In this document: piece by piece, positions 53,213-64,000 of the stretch
Numbering within the stretch: the stretch's first letter is position 1
How the letters are laid out: each line of letters opens with the position of its first letter
Assembly: GCA_009838525.1 (NCBI GenBank)
Contig: VXRJ01000010.1
Coordinates: forward strand, 98,520 to 162,519
Source: Acidobacteriota bacterium
GTDB lineage: Bacteria > Acidobacteriota > Vicinamibacteria > Vicinamibacterales > UBA8438
Direction: 5' to 3'
DNA: 64,000 nucleotides
Made by a program: the position numbers and the translations under genes
Notes under the pieces: model-generated
What the model was told of the DNA's origin: nothing
Database searches by the model: none
Seen by the model: only the letters and a program-made list of their open reading frames with translations

Positions 53213-55798
53213 CTAACCGCTGCCGCCGTCGGGCTCTCCCGGTTTCTCCAGTTCCACCTCCGCCGCGCCGCCGTCGGATCGCGAGGCGTCGCCGGCTTCC
53301 ACCGGCTCATCGACCTCGACCGTCTCGACGCCGGCCCGATTGACGAACTTGGCGATCGACACGACGCGATCCTCGGCGTCAATGCCGATCAGCCGAACGC
53401 CCTGAGTCGCCCGCCCGATCAGCCGGGCGTCCTCGGCACGCATCCGAAGCACTTTGCCCTGCTGTGTGATCAGCAGAACCGCGTCCTCCGGACCGTCCAC
53501 GAAAGCCACGCCGACGACCGGGCCGTTACGGCCAGCCGTACGGATCCCAATGATACCGACTCCCGCACGAGATTGCACCCGATATTCGTCAAGTGCGGTT
53601 CGCTTGCCGTAGCCGTTCTCGGTGACGGTAAGGACGGTGCCGCGCGCGTGGACCAACGCCATCGCCACTACTTCGTCGTCGTCCCGAAGCTTGATTGCCC
53701 GCACGCCGACCGCGACACGGCCCATCGGCCGCAGATCGTCCTGCGCGAAACGAATCGCCATGCCGTTGCGCGTGCCGATGAAAATCTGTCCTTGTCCATC
53801 GGTCAGCTCGGCGCCGACGATCGCGTCGTCCTCGGCGACCAGCATCGCGATTACGCCTGCCGGGCGCGCGTGGCGAAACGCGCTCAGATCGATCCGCTTG
53901 GCAACGCCGCGGCGCGTCCCCATGACGACGAAGCGCTCGCCCGGTTCCGTCGGGAAATCCCGGAGCGTCTCGAGCGCCGCGACCCGTTCCCCTTCGGCGA
54001 GTGGGACGAGGTTGGCAATCGACTTGCCCCGGCCGTCCCGGCCCACCTCCGGGATCCGATGGACCTTGAGCGGGTAGACCCGGCCGCGGTCGGAGAAGAT
54101 CATCAGGTACGCGTGCGTCGAGGCGACGAAGAGGTGGGTCAGGAAGTCCTCGTCGCGCATGCGCATTCCGATGCTGCCCTTGCCGCCCCGGCGCTGGCTC
54201 CGGTACTCGGTCACCGCGGTGCGCTTGACGTAGCCGGTGTTGCTCACCGTGATGACGACATCCTCGTCGACGATCAGGTCCTCGATGGTGAACTCGCCGT
54301 CGATGTCCTCGGCGATCTCGGTGCGGCGATCGTCCCCATACTCGTCCTGAATCTTGCGGAGTTCACCGACCACGAGATCGAGAAGCAGGGCTTCGTCCTG
54401 GAGGATTGCGCGCAGTTGCTCGACCTTCTCCCGCAGCTCCGCCAGCTCGTCCTGGATCTTCTGCCGCTCCAGACCGGTCAGTCGCTGGAGTTGCATGTCG
54501 AGAATCGCCTGGGCCTGTGTTTCGCTGAGGTCGTACTGCGCCACCAGCGCCGCCTTCGCCTCGGGCGGACTCGCGGCGGCACGGATCAACGTGATAATCG
54601 CGTCGAGGTGATCGAGCGCGGTCCGGAGTCCTTCCAGGATGTGCGTGCGCGCCTCCGCCTTGCGGAGGTCATGCGCGGTCCGGCGGTGGACGACGTCGCG
54701 CCGGAAGTCGACGAACTCGTCGATCAGGTCGATTAACGCCAGCGTCCGAGGCCGCCCCCCGACAATCGCCACCGCGTTGATGCCGAACGTCGTCTGCAGC
54801 GGCGTGTGCTTGTAGAGATTGTTCAGCACTACCTCGGGCACTTCACCGCGGCGCAGCTCGATCACGATGCGCATCCCCGAGCGGTCGGATTCATCCCGCA
54901 GGTCGGATACGCCCTCGATCGTCTTGTTCTGGACCAGATCGGCGATCTTCTCGAGCAGGCGCGACTTGTTCACCTGATAGGGGATCTCGGTGACGATGAT
55001 CGCGTCCTTGTCTTTCTTGCGCCCCGCCGCTTCTACGCTGGTGCGCGCCCGGACGACGACCGATCCGCGACCGGTCAGGTAGCCGTGGCGGATGCCGGCC
55101 CGGCCGATGATGATGCCGCCGGTCGGAAAGTCAGGACCGGGAATGCGATGCAGGAGTTCCTGCTCGCGCGTCTCGCGCGACGCCTCGGGATGCTGCGCCG
55201 CCCAGATGATTCCGTCGACTACCTCACGCAGATTGTGCGGCGGTATTTTGGTTGCCATCCCGACCGCGATCCCGTCGGAGCCGTTCACGAGCAGGTTCGG
55301 GAAGGGCGCCGGCAGAACTGTCGGCTCCTCGGTCGTCTCGTCGTAGTTCGGGACGAAGTCGACCGTGTCGCGGTCGATGTCCGCCATCAGGTCGTCGGAG
55401 AGGGGCTTGAGCCGGGCCTCCGTATACCGCATCGCGGCCGGGGGATCGCCGTCGACTGAACCAAAGTTCCCCTGCTTGTCGACCAGGGGGTAGCGCATGT
55501 TGAAGGGCTGCGCGAGGCGGACCAGCGTGTCGTAGATGCTGCTGTCGCCGTGGGGATGGAAGTTCCCCATCACCTCGCCGACGATCTTCGCGCACTTGCG
55601 GTAGGCGCGGCTCGACGTGAGCCCCATCGTCCGCATGCCGTAGATGACGCGGCGGTGGGCCGGCTTGAGTCCGTCCCGCACGTCGGGGAGAGCCCGGCCG
55701 ATGATCACGCTCATGGCGTAATCCATGTACGACCGGCGCATTTCGTCCTCGATGGTGACCGGGACGTTGATCCGTTTCGGCTGGTCGAGGTCGGACAT
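53213..55798 (-). CDS. gyrA: DNA gyrase subunit A
   Basis: With GyrB it introduces negative supercoils. The 861-residue chain has [17 protein letters not shown] (quinolone-determining region with wild-type Ser and Asp), the catalytic Tyr in [10 protein letters not shown], and the GyrA box QRRGGKG that opens the six-bladed C-terminal wrapping domain. The end is an acidic tail of about 40 residues. ATG 55798 starts [20 protein letters not shown]. Seven bases after the gyrB stop, it is transcribed with gyrB. Confidence 0.98.
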   Translation of the reverse strand: MSDLDQPKRINVPVTIEDEMRRSYMDYAMSVIIGRALPDVRDGLKPAHRRVIYGMRTMGLTSSRAYRKCAKIVGEVMGNFHPHGDSSIYDTLVRLAQPFNMRYPLVDKQGNFGSVDGDPPAAMRYTEARLKPLSDDLMADIDRDTVDFVPNYDETTEEPTVLPAPFPNLLVNGSDGIAVGMATKIPPHNLREVVDGIIWAAQHPEASRETREQELLHRIPGPDFPTGGIIIGRAGIRHGYLTGRGSVVVRARTSVEAAGRKKDKDAIIVTEIPYQVNKSRLLEKIADLVQNKTIEGVSDLRDESDRSGMRIVIELRRGEVPEVVLNNLYKHTPLQTTFGINAVAIVGGRPRTLALIDLIDEFVDFRRDVVHRRTAHDLRKAEARTHILEGLRTALDHLDAIITLIRAAASPPEAKAALVAQYDLSETQAQAILDMQLQRLTGLERQKIQDELAELREKVEQLRAILQDEALLLDLVVGELRKIQDEYGDDRRTEIAEDIDGEFTIEDLIVDEDVVITVSNTGYVKRTAVTEYRSQRRGGKGSIGMRMRDEDFLTHLFVASTHAYLMIFSDRGRVYPLKVHRIPEVGRDGRGKSIANLVPLAEGERVAALETLRDFPTEPGERFVVMGTRRGVAKRIDLSAFRHARPAGVIAMLVAEDDAIVGAELTDGQGQIFIGTRNGMAIRFAQDDLRPMGRVAVGVRAIKLRDDDEVVAMALVHARGTVLTVTENGYGKRTALDEYRVQSRAGVGIIGIRTAGRNGPVVGVAFVDGPEDAVLLITQQGKVLRMRAEDARLIGRATQGVRLIGIDAEDRVVSIAKFVNRAGVETVEVDEPVEAGDASRSDGGAAEVELEKPGEPDGGSG

Positions 55799-55805
55799 CG
55801 GACTG

Positions 55806-59488
<3,683 letters not shown>

Positions 59489-59776
59489 GGAAATCCGTGA
59501 CCTCGAGTGGAGAGCAAAATCCGACCGATCACTATCGTTTTGTGATCAGGAGAGATGTCTTTAAATATACAGGATCAGAAGGCCTGTGAAAAGTGTGAGA
59601 TACCTTTTTAAACCTCCTTTTTTCAGTCACTTGGAGCGTGCAAGGGCTGTTGACGGGAGGGTGCGTGGGAAGGGCGGAGATGTGGAACGCGCGAGCGTCC
59701 ACAAGATCGGAGGATCAGCAGCGCGCACGGGCTGTGGAAAGAGTTCGCCGGCGACCGGCCAATGCGCGGGATGACG
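59489..59776. other. dnaA-dnaN intergenic region, candidate oriC
   Basis: This 288-bp noncoding region holds AT-rich stretches (59531-59570 and 59602-59623) and two DnaA-box-like sites that miss the consensus TTWTNCACA only at the first base: minus-strand CTTTTCACA at 59585-59593 and CTTTCCACA near 59733-59741. The layout (AT-rich DNA plus boxes beside dnaA) fits an origin, but the boxes are few and weak. The palindrome at 61152-61183 is an alternative or partner site. Confidence 0.35.
59564..59592 (-). promoter_or_regulatory. candidate dnaN promoter
   Basis: On the minus strand TTTTCA (59587-59592) and TATATT (59564-59569) are 17 bp apart, upstream of dnaN. The leader would be about 70 bases. 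A DnaA-box-like site overlaps the -35, which may regulate it. Confidence 0.4.
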
Positions 59777-61159
59777 CTACTTGAACGTCTCGGTGAAGCT
59801 GTGGAGGAGGTTGTGGAAAGCGTGATCCGTGCGGCGCCGTTCCGCGACCTTGTTGATCGAATGGAGCACCGTCGTGTGGTGTTTCCCACCGAACGCGTGT
59901 CCGATCTGCTTGAGTGACGCGTTGGTCAGGTGCTTGCTCAGGTACATCGCAATCTGGCGGGGCTCCGTTATGGCGCGGGAGTTGTTCTTGGCCTTGAGCT
60001 CGCCAGGTCGTAACGCGTAGTAGTTCGCCACGAACTTGAGCACCATATAGATCGTGATCGGCTGCTCGTCGGGCCTCAGAGTGCCGTGGAGGACATCCTG
60101 CGCCAGAGGGAGGGAGATCATCTCGCCCTTGAGCGACGCGTAGGCGATCAGCCGGATCAGCGATCCTTCAAGTTCCCGGACGTTGGACTTGATCCGGTTG
60201 GCGATGTACAGGGCGACATCGTCGGGCAGGGGCAGATGCTCCGCATCTGCTTTCTTCTTGAGGATTGCGATCTTCGTCTCAAGGTCAGGCGGCTGGATGT
60301 CGGCGATCAGTCCCCAGAGGAATCGCGACCGGAGCCGATCCTCGAGTGATGAAAGTTCCTGCGGCGGGCAGTCGCTGCTGATCACGATCTGCTTCTGCGA
60401 TTCGTGCAGCGCGTTGAACGTGTGAAAGAACTCGTTCTGCGTGCCGTCCTTTCCCGCCATGAACTGAACGTCGTCCACCATGATGACGTCGACGGCGCGG
60501 TACCGCTCACGGAAGTCAAGCATGCGGTCGAACCGAACAGCGTTGATCATCTCGTTCATGAACCGCTCGGACGTCACGTAGGTGAGCTTCAGGTTGGGCG
60601 AGTTCCGCAGCAGCATGTGTCCCACCGCGTGCATGAGGTGGGTCTTGCCCAGGCCGACGCCGCCGTACAGGTAGAGCGGGTTATAGGCAAGAGAGGGCGC
60701 TTCGGCGACAGCTACCGCGGCAGCGTGGGCAAACTGATTCGACGGGCCGACGACGAAACTGTCGAACGTGTACCGGGGGTTGAGAGAGCTGGCCACCGAT
60801 GCGGTCGCCGAGTCGTCGGACTGGTGGGCAGAGTCCGTCAGGGAAGACGGCGCACTGATATCCGTGTCGATCACGAAGGACACCATTACCCCAGGCCGTT
60901 CGACTTCAGCCGCCGCTTCGTCAATCACGGCGGCGTAGTGCTTGGTGAGCCAGGTGCGGAACTGCTCGTTTGGCACGCGAACCGTCAACCGGTCGCCAGT
61001 GTCTTTCAGCAGGATCGTCGGCTTGAACCACTGGTAGAAGACGTCCCGGGTGACCTTCGTTTCAATTCGGTCTACCAGGGCGTGCCAGGCGTCTTTGGCC
61101 ATCAGGTGCGCGTCGTCGCAAACGACACGAGGCACATCTACAGCCGGAGCATTTTCCAC
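59777..61159 (-). CDS. dnaA: chromosomal replication initiator DnaA
   Basis: DnaA binds origin boxes and opens DNA. The 460-residue chain has domain I WHALVDRIETKVTRDVFYQWFKP, the AAA+ core with YNPLYLYGGVGLGKTHLMHA (Walker A) and VIMVDDVQFMAGKD (Walker B), and the C-terminal domain IV signature HAFGGKHHTTVLHSI. The frame starts at GTG 61159, inside a DnaA-box; ATG 61102 (codon 20, MAKDAWHAL) fits the family N-terminus and may be the real start. Neither has a good Shine-Dalgarno. Box overlap with the 5' end implies autoregulation. Confidence 0.97.
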   Translation of the reverse strand: MENAPAVDVPRVVCDDAHLMAKDAWHALVDRIETKVTRDVFYQWFKPTILLKDTGDRLTVRVPNEQFRTWLTKHYAAVIDEAAAEVERPGVMVSFVIDTDISAPSSLTDSAHQSDDSATASVASSLNPRYTFDSFVVGPSNQFAHAAAVAVAEAPSLAYNPLYLYGGVGLGKTHLMHAVGHMLLRNSPNLKLTYVTSERFMNEMINAVRFDRMLDFRERYRAVDVIMVDDVQFMAGKDGTQNEFFHTFNALHESQKQIVISSDCPPQELSSLEDRLRSRFLWGLIADIQPPDLETKIAILKKKADAEHLPLPDDVALYIANRIKSNVRELEGSLIRLIAYASLKGEMISLPLAQDVLHGTLRPDEQPITIYMVLKFVANYYALRPGELKAKNNSRAITEPRQIAMYLSKHLTNASLKQIGHAFGGKHHTTVLHSINKVAERRRTDHAFHNLLHSFTETFK

Positions 61160-61183
61160 ACATTCTTCAACATGTGTGGAAAA
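61152..61183. promoter_or_regulatory. palindromic pair of DnaA boxes at dnaA 5' end
   Basis: Perfect 12-bp inverted repeats TTTTCCACACAT (61152-61163) and ATGTGTGGAAAA (61172-61183) are separated by 8 bp. Each outer nonamer, TTTTCCACA, fully matches TTWTNCACA, and they point in opposite directions. The left one covers the GTG start candidate of dnaA. This should bind DnaA strongly and repress dnaA, or form part of the origin. Confidence 0.65.
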
Positions 61184-61313
61184 ATGACGCTGCCAGAGCC
61201 TGGGAACCCCGCGATTTGCGGTGGACGAAAAGTATCACACCATGGGGGCATCCGCAACCCGATTTGTTACAGGAATGTTCCCGCTTACTGGCGCGACCGG
61301 GGGTTGTCCGCGT

Positions 61314-61343
61314 TTGACAATGCGCCAGCGCGTTGACTAGCAT
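61314..61343 (+). promoter_or_regulatory. rpmH promoter
   Basis: A perfect TTGACA (61314-61319) is followed after 18 bp by TAGCAT (61338-61343), 30 bases before the rpmH ATG, with GGAG in the leader. It drives the rpmH-rnpA-yidD-yidC operon. Confidence 0.6.
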
Positions 61344-61373
61344 GCCTGTTTCGCGTGCCGGAGTTCTAGTGCC

Positions 61374-61514
61374 ATGAAAAGGACCTTTCAGCCGAACAAT
61401 CGCCGTCGCCGCCGCACGCATGGGTTCCGCACCCGCATGAAGACGAGGCGCGGGCGGCAGGTGATCCGGAACCGCCGGCGGAAGGGCCGGAAGCGGCTGA
61501 GCGTATCGTCCTAA
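61374..61514 (+). CDS. rpmH: 50S ribosomal protein L34
   Basis: The 46-residue protein [20 protein letters not shown]...[18 protein letters not shown] is the universal L34 sequence pattern, very basic. ATG 61374 has GGAG about ten bases upstream; TAA is at 61512-61514. It lies between dnaA (divergent) and rnpA, the conserved bacterial order. Confidence 0.97.
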   Translation: MKRTFQPNNRRRRRTHGFRTRMKTRRGRQVIRNRRRKGRKRLSVSS

Positions 61515-61562
61515 GTTGTTGTGTTCACTTAAGTTGTTTAGGTTCTCGACACCACGCGGGCT

Positions 61563-61907
61563 GTGGATCGGACGCTGACCTATCGTGAGCGAATACGTCG
61601 CCGTCCGGATTTTCTGATCGTTCAGCAGCGTGGCCGCCGAACGAGGGGCCGGTTCCTGACGGTGTTCAGTCGTGCGAACGGCCTCGATCGTAACCGGCTC
61701 GGTATCATCGCGACCCGGCGCCTCGGCGGAGCAGTGCGCAGGAACCGGGCCAAGCGATTGATGCGCGAGGTGTTCCGGCACTGCAAGGGCCAGGGCGGCC
61801 TGGACATCGTCGCCCTGCTGCGCCCGGGTTTTGACGAAGTCGCGTATTCCGAAATAGACGCGGACTACCGTGCCACTCTCGAACGGATCACCCGTCACCG
61901 TTCCTGA
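61563..61907 (+). CDS. rnpA: ribonuclease P protein component
   Basis: This 114-residue protein subunit of RNase P matures tRNA 5' ends. It has [28 protein letters not shown], the family RNR signature (RNRAKRL). The start is GTG 61563; no clear Shine-Dalgarno is seen. The last bases overlap the yidD start by 38 bases. Confidence 0.95.
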   Translation: MDRTLTYRERIRRRPDFLIVQQRGRRTRGRFLTVFSRANGLDRNRLGIIATRRLGGAVRRNRAKRLMREVFRHCKGQGGLDIVALLRPGFDEVAYSEIDADYRATLERITRHRS

Positions 61908-62196
61908 TCGACCGGACGCCGCCCGCGTCCCGAGGCCGTCGCCCGCCGCGCGGCTGCTCCTGGTGGTGATCAGGGGGTATCAGCTTCTGTTGTCGCCCAT
62001 GTTCGCCGGGTGCTGCAGGTTCGTTCCGTCGTGCTCGGCGTACGCGGCCGAGGCAGTAGCGCGCCATGGCGCGGTGCGGGGGAGCTGGCTTTCCCTGACC
62101 CGGCTCCTGCGCTGTCACCCATTGTGTCAGGGTGGTCTCGATCCAGTGCCGGACCCTGCCGGACCACCGCTCCCGCCGGGCACGCCGAACTCCTAG
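61870..62196 (+). CDS. yidD: membrane protein insertion efficiency factor YidD
   Basis: The 108-residue protein has [32 protein letters not shown] and [17 protein letters not shown], which is the full YidD (haemolysin-like DUF37) pattern with its conserved Cys residues. It aids YidC-dependent insertion. GTG 61870 lies inside rnpA; it is the only in-frame start before the domain. The C-terminus is Pro-rich. Confidence 0.93.
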   Translation: MPLSNGSPVTVPDRPDAARVPRPSPAARLLLVVIRGYQLLLSPMFAGCCRFVPSCSAYAAEAVARHGAVRGSWLSLTRLLRCHPLCQGGLDPVPDPAGPPLPPGTPNS

Positions 62197-62210
62197 GTCC
62201 CTCCATAACG

Positions 62211-64000
62211 ATGGAACGTCGAGTCCTGCTCGCTTTGGCACTGTCGATTCTGGTGCTGCTCGTGTACCAGAGCATCTTCGTTCCTCCGCAGCCGGCGCCC
62301 GACGTGGCCGCACCGCCGGGGACAGCGGCGCCGGCGGAACCGGCACCGTCAGCCGCCGCCACAGAAACGAACGTGGCGCCGCCGCCCGCGGCGCCCCTGC
62401 CGGCGTCGTCGGGCAACGGCGGTGACGTGCCGGCGGTTGCACCTCCCGACGTGGTGACTCCGGTCGTGGCCGACACCGCGGCCCGGGAGATCGCGGTTGA
62501 GGGCGAGTTCGTGGAGGCGGAGTTCGGCAACCGAGGCGCTGTGTTGGCGAGCTGGCGGATGCTGCGGCAGGTGGATCCGGAGACCGGCGCGCCGATAGAC
62601 CTCGTGCCGGGCAGTCTGCCGGAGAGTGCGGAGGCGCCGTTCACGCTCCTGTTTGATGACCCCGCGCTGACCGCGCGTGCGCGCAACGCGCTCTTTAGGC
62701 CGAGTGCGGACGGTCTGGTACTCACGGGCGGTCCCGTGACGCTTGCGTTCGACTACGAAGACTCGGGCGGCCTCCGCATACGGAAGGAGTTCCGCTTCGA
62801 TCCGTCAGAGAACGGCTACGTCGTCCGGTTTGGGGTCGACGCAACACTTGCGGGCGAACGGCTGGTGCCGGCCATCGCCTGGGGACCTGCCCTCGGCGGG
62901 ATCGAATCATCAAGTTCCGGCATTGCGTACCTGAGCGGCCCGCGCGGCCTGGTCGTGGGCCGCGTGCTGGAGGGTGGGGCACTGACGGAGGAGGACGTCT
63001 GGCGCCAGGACGCGGGCGACATTGCGGAGCGCCCGATTTACGATGGCCAGTTCCGTTTCGCCGGCGTGGACAACCACTACTTCCTGGCCGCCGCCCTGAC
63101 GGCGAACGGCGAAGCTGCGGTGGAGTATCGCAATGTGCCGCTGCCCGCCCTTGTGCCGGATGGACCGTCGCGCGAGCTGATCGCCTTCACGCTGCGAGTC
63201 CCGGAGGAGGCTCTCAACGATCTGCCTTTCTTCCTCGGGCCGAAGGCGTTCGACGTGCTGGAGGCGGCAAGCCCGGCCATGGTGCAGGCGGTCGACTTCG
63301 GCTGGCTCGGCTGGCTGGTAGTGCCGCTCCACCGGTCGCTCACCTGGATTCAAAGCTACGTCGGCAACTGGGGCTGGTCGATCATCGTGCTGACCGTCCT
63401 GGTGAACATCATCATCGTGCCGTTGCGCCACAAGAGCGTCGTCTCGATGCGCAAGATGCAGGAACTGCAGCCCGAGATGAAGGCGATTCAGGACCGCTAC
63501 AAGCACCTGAAGGCCACCGATCCGGACAAGGCGAAGATGAATCAGGAGATCATGCAGTTGTACCGCGACCGGGGCGCGAATCCGGTTAGCGGCTGCCTCC
63601 CCATGCTGCTCACTTTCCCCGTCCTGTTTGCCTTTTTCAGTCTGCTGCGCGCGGCAGTGGAAATCCGGGGCGAGCCGTTCATCGGGTGGATCACGGACCT
63701 GACACAATACGATCCGTACTACATCACGCCGATCGTCATGGGCGCGTCGATGGTCTGGCAGCAGAAACTCACGCCCACGCAGGCCGAGCCGATGCAGCAG
63801 AAGATCATGATGCTCATGCCGGTCATCTTCACCTTCATGTTCCTGCGGATGCCGAGCGGCCTGGTGATCTACTGGCTGACCAGTAATGTCTTCGGGATCG
63901 GCCAGACGCTCGTGACCAACCGGATCATCGGCCCGCCGCCGGTTCACAAGGTGCGCCCCCCCGCGGAGCGACGCGTGAAGCAGGTGGGCAGCAGTGAAAC
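62211..64000 (+). CDS. yidC: membrane protein insertase YidC, partial at window edge
   Basis: The gene starts at ATG 62211 (MERRVLLALALSILVLLVYQSIFV, first membrane helix) and is open to the right edge, so the C-terminus is missing; about 596 codons are present. A Pro/Ala-rich linker (residues 25-80) precedes the periplasmic beta domain (about 85-360). The insertase core has GNWGWSIIVLTVLVNIIIVPLRHKS, MQELQPEMKAIQDRYK and NPVSGCLPMLLTFPVLFAFF, with the hydrophilic-groove Arg in PLRHKS. It is the Gram-negative long form, co-transcribed with yidD. Confidence 0.95.
   Translation, partial: MERRVLLALALSILVLLVYQSIFVPPQPAPDVAAPPGTAAPAEPAPSAAATETNVAPPPAAPLPASSGNGGDVPAVAPPDVVTPVVADTAAREIAVEGEFVEAEFGNRGAVLASWRMLRQVDPETGAPIDLVPGSLPESAEAPFTLLFDDPALTARARNALFRPSADGLVLTGGPVTLAFDYEDSGGLRIRKEFRFDPSENGYVVRFGVDATLAGERLVPAIAWGPALGGIESSSSGIAYLSGPRGLVVGRVLEGGALTEEDVWRQDAGDIAERPIYDGQFRFAGVDNHYFLAAALTANGEAAVEYRNVPLPALVPDGPSRELIAFTLRVPEEALNDLPFFLGPKAFDVLEAASPAMVQAVDFGWLGWLVVPLHRSLTWIQSYVGNWGWSIIVLTVLVNIIIVPLRHKSVVSMRKMQELQPEMKAIQDRYKHLKATDPDKAKMNQEIMQLYRDRGANPVSGCLPMLLTFPVLFAFFSLLRAAVEIRGEPFIGWITDLTQYDPYYITPIVMGASMVWQQKLTPTQAEPMQQKIMMLMPVIFTFMFLRMPSGLVIYWLTSNVFGIGQTLVTNRIIGPPPVHKVRPPAERRVKQVGSSE

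Overview
The window is a GC-rich chromosomal segment that looks like an Acidobacteriota genome, most likely class Vicinamibacteria. This is an inference from style rather than from a marker tree. Three large TonB-dependent receptors carry N-terminal carboxypeptidase-regulatory-like domains, there are many secreted hydrolases and quinoproteins, and two copies of a secreted 'DLQGxW' family are present. No rRNA, tRNA, CRISPR array or transposase gene was seen.

Left part (1-11 kb): an edge-truncated AAA ATPase of the ABC/OLD type, a double carboxymuconolactone-decarboxylase-like protein, a BCCT osmolyte transporter coupled to an unknown secreted protein, and two secreted alpha/beta hydrolases (an epoxide-hydrolase-like lipoprotein and a Tat-exported dienelactone hydrolase). 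A small accessory patch follows: a Fic protein with repeated operator-like sequences, a PadR repressor with a multi-TM protein, and a MazEF-type toxin-antitoxin pair.

Middle (11-41 kb): an alpha/beta hydrolase fused to a GH43-like propeller diverges from a DLQGxW-family protein. Eleven genes then lie head to tail on the minus strand (14161-25861), almost all exported: cytochrome c/copper-monooxygenase-like, tannase-like esterase, PQQ dehydrogenase, DLQGxW protein, Tat alpha/beta hydrolase, lipocalin-like and small membrane-anchored proteins. This reads as a periplasmic oxidative and hydrolytic catabolic locus, perhaps for polyphenol-type substrates. Next come three TonB-dependent receptors interleaved with L-serine dehydratase, a DUF2272 protein, a PLP group II decarboxylase and a beta-lactamase-family lipoprotein.

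Right part (41-64 kb): housekeeping genes. serS and galU are divergent; then fmdB-type zinc ribbon, a DUF885 peptidase-like protein, the run rsmI-glmU-glmS-uvrD/pcrA, and a coiled-coil lipoprotein. The replication-origin neighbourhood follows: dnaA-dnaN-gyrB-gyrA on the minus strand, with no recF, and rpmH-rnpA-yidD-yidC on the plus strand. A near-perfect palindrome of two DnaA boxes overlaps the dnaA 5' end.

Two themes are not explained by gene content alone. Several genes have a -10-like hexamer only 6-9 bases before the start codon and no Shine-Dalgarno sequence (mazE-like, a 28-residue membrane peptide, serS, fic), which suggests leaderless mRNAs. A short palindromic element occurs in two intergenic places in opposite orientation (10937-11003 and 42727-42785).
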